Both the position numbers and the translations under genes were made by a program. A stretch of DNA of 20,652 bases from JBCCCJ01 sp039029315 (GTDB taxonomy: Bacteria; Bacteroidota; Bacteroidia; J057): assembly GCA_039029315.1 (NCBI GenBank), contig JBCCGK010000157.1:1-20652 (forward strand). The letters run 5' to 3'. The notes beneath the pieces were generated by a model. It was given only the letters and a program-made list of their open reading frames with translations, had not been told where the DNA came from and ran no database searches. Shown here in pieces: positions 15,498 to 20,652 of this stretch; position 1 is the first letter of the stretch, and each line of letters starts with the position of its first letter.

Positions 15498-17738
15498 TTA
15501 CAAATCGAAAAAAGCGTCAAGGAAGGTGTCGGGATCAAATGGATCAAATTCCCGATCCAGAGTGACGCGACTTCCCTCTCCCTTGTCATAGAAAAACAGG
15601 AACTCTCCGTTTATATGATTTTTCAGGAAGCCTACTCGTCCAATGTCTGGAAGCGGTTGGCTTACCTCTTCGAATCCATCTCTCAGGTCAGATATGCGAT
15701 CAAATTCTGGCTCCAACTGGTCAAAAATCGCTTTCGCATCCACATAGCCTTGATACGCAACTGGAATATCAGATACTTTACTGGCAGCCTGAGACAATAA
15801 GGCTACTTCTGAATTCGAGAGCACATCGATATTATATTCCGCCAAATTGACCGTAAAGCTGCCAGTGGGGTTGTTGACACAGGCATAATCCAGAGGCCAT
15901 GGAAGGTCTTGCTTCACGCAAAATCGATTGAACGTTCTGGAACCAGTCAGTTGTCTTTTGCCAATGAGGGCTTGTAAGGCTGCCTTGATTCTTTGGCGGC
16001 TTTGGTCATTGTCCACTGAGACCGCAACAGCCGCATCCAATTCATCCAGAATGTCCCGATACTCATCTGCGACATCTTCAATCCAGGCGTTGATTTGTGT
16101 CTGGACAGGTCCACGGCTACAACTGCTACATTTCAGACGATCTGGAATCCGGCTGGCTGCTTCGTTCTTTCCCTTTTGGACCCCCAGATCGATTTGAGTT
16201 CGGGCATAGGCAGTGATCGAAGGGATTTGCTCTCGTAGTCCATCCAGCCCCAATGCAAGTTGGTAATTCTCAAATGCACTTTGATAGTCGATCTGGACTT
16301 CTTCAATCTCCTCCAGACGCAGTCCCAATCGCTCAATGATGTTTTGACGCAGATTGTTGGCAAAGCTTGGTGGGAGTCCTGTACTCAACTCCGTCTCTCC
16401 TTCCCGGATCGCTGCTCGCATGTCAAATGTATTGTCTCCCAAGGTGTATGCACGCGTAAAGGAGAACTCTTCATCGGTGATCCTGGTGGTGGTGGAGACG
16501 GCATTTTCTCCTGATACAACGGACATTCCCGACGGCAATTCAATCCCGTAGCTGGTTTCCATCGATAGGGCAAATTCTCCATTGTCGGAATTGATATAGC
16601 CAATGACTTCTCTGGTATTGATGGGTTTCAGTGGAATGATTTCTGGCCACCAGCCACCATAGGCATCAGTGATTCCCCTCAGATAGGCTCGAAGGCCAGC
16701 TCCACTGGTTCCGCCCTCGACGGAAAATCCTACACTGGCTTGTCCCATCGGCAAAGACATGACCTTGAGAGAGAGGCCCGCTGATCCATTGAATCCAGCT
16801 TGATAGCCAACATTGAAATCTGATTCGAGAAAATTGTCAGTAGCCAGGGTCGCGTCTATGTCTTTGTTTTGTACCAGCAAGCCTTCCAACTTGAGGAGAC
16901 CTTTGTAAGTAAATGCCTGATATCGAAGACTTTTTCCCAAAAAATCCTCAATCTCTCCTGTTACTGGCAGATCTGCTTCGAAGGTCAATTGTCCCTGACT
17001 GGATTTCCCAATTGCCTTTCGACCAATCAAGCCACTTCCATAGTCGACATAGCGCATGGGATCACAGAGATCAATCAAGTATATGATCTGCCCCAGATTC
17101 AAGCTAAAACTCAGACTTTCGCTTGCATGGCTACTCCCCGGAGCGCACAATCCCAGATTCAAATCGCTTCTCGCAGCAAAAATGAAATATTGCCGCTCCT
17201 CTTCCAGATCGATTTTCAAGTCATATTCTGCATTGATATAGGCACCAGAGTGAAAAAAGACATCTACCTTGAAAAGATCATCAGGATTCTCAGGGGCACC
17301 GATGAGAAAACAACTTTCCTGTTCTGGCAGTTTGACTCGGCCGCTCAGACCAGCAAAGACACTGTCGGAATTGAACTTGATGTTGGCATCCTCCACTTCA
17401 AGGACCAATTGGTCACATCCCAATTCGAAAGTCAGTTTGCCTGATCCTTCATAGCCGAAGCCATCGATGACATCATTGCTTGGGACAAAATTTCCATCTG
17501 GTTTGATACTTTCATTATCCAAAGCTGTCTTTTCTGGCGGGAAATAAGGATTCTCAGGATCACTCACTGAGCAAGGCACACAGTCTGGATACATGCCACA
17601 CTCGTCAGCTTCACACAGATGCTCAGGCTTACAGGAAGTCCAAATGAGTAAGGACACAAGCAAGCACAAAAAAAGATAAGGTCTCAGGGTTCTCCAAATG
17701 GTAGGGACAAGCATCAGTTGATTTTCTTGAGCGTTCAT
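15498..17738 (-). CDS. Large lipoprotein of unknown function with cysteine-rich N-terminus
   Basis: This 746-residue protein has a hydrophobic signal (about residues 20-35) ending WTSC, giving probable lipidated Cys36. Cysteines 42, 47, 53 and 56 crowd the next 20 residues. Residues about 95-450 look beta-rich and contain a glycine-rich stretch (about 316-356, with GFSVEGGTSGAGLRAYL). From about 455 to 600 the chain is mostly helical and includes a CSSC pair (537-540); Cys607 and Cys620 follow. The C-terminus is acidic (FDPFDPDTFLDAFFDL). I recognise no known domain. It is probably anchored in the outer membrane. It precedes the large barrel gene by 23 bp, so the two may form an envelope complex. 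It is divergent from the DUF6713-like gene. Confidence 0.8.
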   Translation of the reverse strand: MNAQENQLMLVPTIWRTLRPYLFLCLLVSLLIWTSCKPEHLCEADECGMYPDCVPCSVSDPENPYFPPEKTALDNESIKPDGNFVPSNDVIDGFGYEGSGKLTFELGCDQLVLEVEDANIKFNSDSVFAGLSGRVKLPEQESCFLIGAPENPDDLFKVDVFFHSGAYINAEYDLKIDLEEERQYFIFAARSDLNLGLCAPGSSHASESLSFSLNLGQIIYLIDLCDPMRYVDYGSGLIGRKAIGKSSQGQLTFEADLPVTGEIEDFLGKSLRYQAFTYKGLLKLEGLLVQNKDIDATLATDNFLESDFNVGYQAGFNGSAGLSLKVMSLPMGQASVGFSVEGGTSGAGLRAYLRGITDAYGGWWPEIIPLKPINTREVIGYINSDNGEFALSMETSYGIELPSGMSVVSGENAVSTTTRITDEEFSFTRAYTLGDNTFDMRAAIREGETELSTGLPPSFANNLRQNIIERLGLRLEEIEEVQIDYQSAFENYQLALGLDGLREQIPSITAYARTQIDLGVQKGKNEAASRIPDRLKCSSCSRGPVQTQINAWIEDVADEYRDILDELDAAVAVSVDNDQSRQRIKAALQALIGKRQLTGSRTFNRFCVKQDLPWPLDYACVNNPTGSFTVNLAEYNIDVLSNSEVALLSQAASKVSDIPVAYQGYVDAKAIFDQLEPEFDRISDLRDGFEEVSQPLPDIGRVGFLKNHINGEFLFFYDKGEGSRVTLDREFDPFDPDTFLDAFFDL

Positions 17739-17891
17739 TTCTTGATTTTTTGTTGGTTTGTTATGTTAGATTGCTCGTTGATGCCAGGAAAAAGAAAAAG
17801 GTTACCCTCAGTGTTTATTTTTTTTATAAGTCAAATTCTTCACCTGCCAAAGTCACGACCGTTCAGGAAAGTCAGCAGAAATCAATTGAAT

Positions 17892-18245
17892 ATGAGTCAA
17901 CATCTGTTTTTTTATCTGGGTATGAGTTTTTTGATGATGCACGAGATGGATGCCATCAGATGTCGAGAGTGGCGAATTTTTCCAGGGCTTTCCTACCTGA
18001 AAGATCAATGGGGGTTTCCGATATTTCTATTTGCCCATATTCCGCTGTTTTATTGGATATTTGCTGAACTAGCTAGTTCTCAGACAGAGGGTTTTATACG
18101 GGGATGGAACTACTTTTTCCTCATTCATTTAGGACTTCATCTCTTGTTTTTGTTTCACCCAAAGAATGAATTCAAGGACTGGATTTCCTGGTCGATCATT
18201 GGCGGAGCAGCACTATGTGGAGCACTGGATCTATTGTTGAGCTAA
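17892..18245 (+). CDS. DUF6713-like small membrane protein
   Basis: From this ATG the protein is 117 residues, with hydrophobic segments near 3-16, 42-60, 72-91 and 97-116. The stretch MMHEMDAIRCREWRIFPG (15-32), with its acidic and basic residues next to a membrane segment, resembles the conserved part of DUF6713; the family name is from memory. The frame is open upstream to 17718, but that extension of 58 residues would begin inside the start of the divergent lipoprotein gene, and its sequence looks non-coding, so I choose 17892. There is no Shine-Dalgarno sequence. The function is unknown. Confidence 0.65.
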   Translation: MSQHLFFYLGMSFLMMHEMDAIRCREWRIFPGLSYLKDQWGFPIFLFAHIPLFYWIFAELASSQTEGFIRGWNYFFLIHLGLHLLFLFHPKNEFKDWISWSIIGGAALCGALDLLLS

Positions 18246-18282
18246 GCAGGGGGACTGAATGAAGGTTAAGGATTCATGGGGG

Positions 18283-18324
18283 TCAATTGCACCAAGAAAA
18301 TCGAACAACCCTCATTGCAATTGA
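18283..18324. terminator. Inverted repeat downstream of the DUF6713-like gene
   Basis: TCAATTGCA at 18283-18291 is exactly inverted as TGCAATTGA at 18316-18324, with a 24-base loop. It starts 37 bp after the gene's stop. No T run follows, so it is a weak terminator candidate; a protein-binding site is equally possible. Confidence 0.3.
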
Positions 18325-18382
18325 TATGGAACATCGCGTATACATTTATACATTGGACCTGATAGATTCTTCACTTTAGAAG

Positions 18383-18423
18383 GCGTTTTTCTGCCCTTTA
18401 GACGTAACGCGTTTTTCTGCCCT
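18383..18423. repeat. 15-bp direct repeat GCGTTTTTCTGCCCT, two copies
   Basis: Exact copies lie at 18383-18397 and 18409-18423, 26 bp start to start, in the spacer before the methyltransferase gene. A 26-bp period is about two and a half helical turns. The second copy overlaps the left arm of the hairpin at 18401-18450. A regulatory or transposon-derived role is possible; the sequence alone does not decide. Confidence 0.6.
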
Positions 18424-18450
18424 GATTCCATCCCGCAAACGCGCCACGTC
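18401..18450. repeat. Imperfect 14-bp inverted repeat in the methyltransferase upstream region
   Basis: GACGTAACGCGTTT (18401-18414) pairs with AAACGCGCCACGTC (18437-18450) at 12 of 14 positions, with a two-base internal mismatch and a 22-base loop. It ends 117 bp before the methyltransferase start. The rest of the 18246-18567 spacer holds the other two repeats listed and no gene I can support. Confidence 0.5.
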
Positions 18451-18567
18451 CAGGCTTATTAGCCGGAAAAATTGGGAGCAGAGCTCAGGGAATGAAAAAA
18501 GAATCAAACGGAACAATTCATGCGGTCCAAAGTATAATACAGGGTTCTTTATTCACGCCAATATTTC

Positions 18568-19197
18568 ATGCAAGAACACTGGAATCATAACAATCACTTT
18601 CATTCTCATCTGCTGAGGCAGATCGATCGCCCGATGAAGATTGGGCTCGATATTGGCTGCGGTTCTGGCTCATTCACAAGAAAATTATCCGCTTATTGTG
18701 AAGAAGTAATTGGCATTGATTCTGATCGACACGCCATTGAGAAAGCAAAAAAAGGCACCAATCTAGCCCGTAATGTGCGCTTTGTTCATCGTGATTTTGG
18801 TGAGATGGATATCGCCCCCCATTCGATTGATCTGATCAGCATGATTGCCTCGATCCATCATATGGAGTTATCGACAAGTCTTCAAAAGATCCAGCAACTC
18901 CTCCGACCGGGAGGGTTGTTACTGGTACTGGGATTGTATCGAGAAGTTTCTTTCATGGATTTGGTGTATAGTTGTTTTTCCTTGCCAATAGATGTGGTCT
19001 GCAAATTCCTGAAAAACGGGCAACTCTCAAGTCCCATGCCTTACGACATGAAAATGACCTCACCGGCTCTCAGTTTTTCTGATCAACAGCAACTGTTCCA
19101 GTCCATTCTCCCCACCTCCAGGGTCCAGCGGCATTTGTTGTGGAGATATTCGGCCATTTGGAGAAAAGGAGAGCCGGAATTTGAGGAATTGCTCTAA
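18568..19197 (+). CDS. Class I SAM-dependent methyltransferase
   Basis: This 209-residue protein has the Rossmann methyltransferase motifs in order. GLDIGCGSGSF (26-36) is the AdoMet loop. VIGIDSD (47-53) carries the acidic residue that binds the ribose. FVHRDFGEM (72-80) follows, then IDLISMIASIHHME (87-100) as motif IV, and LRPGGLLLVLGLYRE (112-126) as motif VI. It resembles Methyltransf_11/25-type small-molecule methyltransferases; the substrate is unknown. The C-terminus (about 130-209) is less conserved and could cover the substrate pocket. The gene stands alone. Its TAA stop lies inside the left arm of the inverted repeat at 19194-19393. Confidence 0.9.
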   Translation: MQEHWNHNNHFHSHLLRQIDRPMKIGLDIGCGSGSFTRKLSAYCEEVIGIDSDRHAIEKAKKGTNLARNVRFVHRDFGEMDIAPHSIDLISMIASIHHMELSTSLQKIQQLLRPGGLLLVLGLYREVSFMDLVYSCFSLPIDVVCKFLKNGQLSSPMPYDMKMTSPALSFSDQQQLFQSILPTSRVQRHLLWRYSAIWRKGEPEFEELL

Positions 19198-19393
19198 GTT
19201 TGACTTTAGTCATTTTTCAGAAGGCAAAACTGCCCTGATTGTTTTATAATGGCTTTTTTTTATTATTTGACTTCGTCTTTTGGGCATATTTAGAGGTCGA
19301 AGTTAACTATTAATCTGGGGCATTTGGATATTCTTTTTTCTAAGCCAATCAGTAGCCTTTTGAAAAATTCACAATGGCTAAAGTCAAACTTAG
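19194..19393. mobile_element. 200-bp element with 16-bp perfect terminal inverted repeats
   Basis: CTAAGTTTGACTTTAG (19194-19209) is exactly inverted at 19378-19393. Similarity continues inward imperfectly: CATTTTTCAGAAGGC on the left against a rightward AGCCTTTTGAAAAATT. A second nested inverted pair is present, TTGACTTCG near 19267-19275 against CGAAGTTAA near 19300. The inside is A/T-rich without a transposase. The left arm contains the methyltransferase stop codon. No target duplication is obvious. It could be a small non-autonomous element or a structured 3' region of the transcript. Confidence 0.45.
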
Positions 19394-19665
19394 GGACATG
19401 AAAAAAATTAGAGGTAACTTTTGCGCGGAGATTTTGTACCAGCTCAAGGAAGACAAATCGAGGTAGGTGGGCCAATCGAGATGTTTCTGAAGCTGAGATG
19501 GTGCAAAATGAAGATCCCGTAATTAAAGGGATCAGCAAAGGTGCATAGGTATTTTTTTGGCTGTTCCTTAACACCTACCAAGCCTTGATTTTGACCAAAG
19601 CCGAGATAAAAAGCATCCAAACCAAATAATTACGATAGTTGAAAAAACATTTAAACCAATAACAT
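19394..19665. other. Non-coding spacer before the small membrane-protein gene
   Basis: With the element above, this makes a 468-bp gap between two genes. A 94-residue frame on the minus strand spans 19290-19574, but it crosses the inverted repeat, has no family signal and is probably not a gene. I see no tRNA, riboswitch or recognisable promoter. Confidence 0.5.
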
Positions 19666-20175
19666 ATGAAAACACAAGCCGAATACTACCAGCAGCACCA
19701 GGCACTTACAGATGATGAGTTGATCCACGAATATCGGGGCATAAACGCCTATTGCACCGTCCGGGAAAATGGCTATGAGGGTCCGACTCGACCTAATGTC
19801 TTTGAAGAGAAAAAAGCCCTGGAGCAATTGCTGGAAGAACGAGGATTAGAAAAGCCTGAAATGGTCTTTGGTGATATCTTTAGGCTAGAATTGCCATCTG
19901 AGATGGGGAGTTCTGAGGCAGAGCAAAGAAGGAGGCTTCCTGAAGATGTCAAAACAGAGCAAAAGTCCACAATCTTTGGAGAGGAAGTAACTATTGAAAA
20001 AGATTTCCTCAACAAAGGGATCATTCAGATTGTCCTCGGTTTGTTCCTGGCCTTCATTGGGATTGGCTTGAGCCTGGATATGAAAGGATTTCTCTTTTAT
20101 GGGGCAATCTTTGGAGGAATAGGGCTAATCGTGCTTGGGGGGATGAATATTCATTCCTACCGACAATTGAAGTAA
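19666..20175 (+). CDS. Small membrane protein with charged N-terminal domain and two C-terminal helices
   Basis: This 169-residue protein has a soluble, strongly charged N-terminal part (1-115), including a helical stretch LTDDELIHEYRGI (14-26) and an acidic/basic coiled region near 47-60. Two membrane helices follow, at about 117-137 and 141-163, joined by a very short turn. The two ends would therefore lie on the same side, probably the cytoplasm. I recognise no family. The ATG at 19666 is the first in frame and gives sensible composition. The gene stands alone, with non-coding stretches on both sides. Confidence 0.75.
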   Translation: MKTQAEYYQQHQALTDDELIHEYRGINAYCTVRENGYEGPTRPNVFEEKKALEQLLEERGLEKPEMVFGDIFRLELPSEMGSSEAEQRRRLPEDVKTEQKSTIFGEEVTIEKDFLNKGIIQIVLGLFLAFIGIGLSLDMKGFLFYGAIFGGIGLIVLGGMNIHSYRQLK

Positions 20176-20652
20176 TCCTTTTAGAATTTGCAAACAGAAT
20201 GGAAGCTGTTGAAATAGGGATAATGTAGTTGATGGAACCCTCCAAAACAGTGTATCATTATCCAGATAGTTTGATCTTGGCCTCCAACTGTTGCAATAGA
20301 TTTGATGAGTATTTTGTGAGAGCCGACTGATAAGTAGTCAAGCAGAATGGTGAAGGTATGGGGTATAGAGGTATAGGGGGAATAAGGTATTGGTTGTCAG
20401 CGAATTGATCCAAGACAAAAATACCGGATTCATTTTGCTCTAGTATTAAGAGACTCTTTGACCTTGGCCATTTTGAAAACAAAATTATCCTTCATTCCAG
20501 CCTGTAGTTGGCTTTTTTGAATACATGAACTTCGCCATTTTGGGGTGATGTTGATTCATTCTAAGTAAGTGGACACATGTATATTTGGTCATCATCTTCC
20601 ACCCTCTCGCTCTCCCGCCAGCGGGAGACATTAGCCCACAGGGCCAGGAATC
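20176..20652. other. Gene-free stretch at the window end
   Basis: No frame in these 477 bases has a convincing start, composition or family signal. A 74-residue minus-strand frame at 20258-20482 looks like chance. The base composition is A/T-rich until about 20600, where a C/G-rich block begins. The next gene probably starts beyond the window. Confidence 0.5.
20611..20628. repeat. Perfect 8-bp stem palindrome, TCTCCCGC/GCGGGAGA
   Basis: TCTCCCGC at 20611-20618 and GCGGGAGA at 20621-20628 flank a 2-base CA centre. The surrounding C/T-rich tract (CCACCCTCTCGC) differs from the A/T-rich region before it. It resembles the dispersed hairpins found between genes in many genomes, so it may be a repeated intergenic element; a terminator for a gene beyond the window is also possible. 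Confidence 0.5.

Noticed and set aside
16869..17444. 191-residue plus-strand frame inside the lipoprotein gene
   Set aside because: It has no family signal, and the minus-strand lipoprotein has a signal peptide and continuous composition.
17718..17891. Longer N-terminus for the DUF6713-like protein
   Set aside because: The extension would begin within the start of the divergent lipoprotein gene, and its 58 residues look non-coding.
18533..18538. TATAAT box before the methyltransferase gene
   Set aside because: It matches the sigma-70 -10 element of other phyla, but no -35 element fits, and the main sigma factor of Bacteroidota uses TAnnTTTG.
19290..19574. 94-residue minus-strand frame in the spacer
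   Set aside because: It runs through the terminal inverted repeat and has no motif, so it is probably chance.

Overview
The window comes from a member of the Bacteroidota, probably a free-living or marine lineage. The signs are a type IX secretion (T9SS) type A sorting domain, a PorT-like outer-membrane barrel, a DUF5060 glycoside hydrolase lipoprotein, an 827-residue MacB/FtsX permease, a DUF3467 protein, and the near absence of Shine-Dalgarno sequences. Genus cannot be told from the sequence. It looks like ordinary chromosome with small non-coding repeats between genes. I see no tRNA, rRNA, CRISPR array, phage or transposase gene.

Layout. 1-221: a 45-bp tandem repeat and a 167-bp element with terminal inverted repeats. 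222-3314 (minus): a small cysteine-containing secreted protein, then a large ABC permease. 3545-3892 (plus): an orphan T9SS sorting domain, probably the tail of a lost gene. 4072-5739 (plus): an AlkC-type DNA glycosylase and a DUF1761 membrane protein, ending at a 25-bp-stem bidirectional terminator. 5850-7685 (minus): a glycoside-hydrolase-like lipoprotein. 7820-8968 (plus): a PorT-like barrel whose 3' end overlaps the convergent sirtuin gene. 8940-10545 (minus): a two-gene unit of a degenerate short-chain dehydrogenase and a sirtuin with the SIRT5/CobB YxxR signature. 10743-12425 (plus): a short GT35 alpha-glucan phosphorylase homologue with threonine at the PLP-lysine position. 12411-13276 (minus): DUF3467 and HD-domain genes overlapping by ATGA. 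13399-17738 (minus): an unrecognised 746-residue lipoprotein followed by a 691-residue predicted outer-membrane barrel. 17892-20175 (plus): a DUF6713-like membrane protein, a SAM methyltransferase and a small two-helix membrane protein, separated by repeat-bearing spacers of about 320 and 470 bp. 20176-20652 has no gene I can support.

How the genes work together. Operon-like pairs are SDR-like + sirtuin, DUF3467 + HD, and lipoprotein + barrel. The DUF5060 enzyme and the phosphorylase homologue both suggest glycan or glucan metabolism, but they are not adjacent and no SusC/SusD pair is present. The most unusual points are the phosphorylase homologue without its PLP lysine, the apparently inactive SDR paired with a sirtuin, and the lipoprotein/barrel pair of unknown function. 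I recognised no convincing Bacteroidota promoter (TTTG ... TAnnTTTG), so regulation is mostly unassigned.
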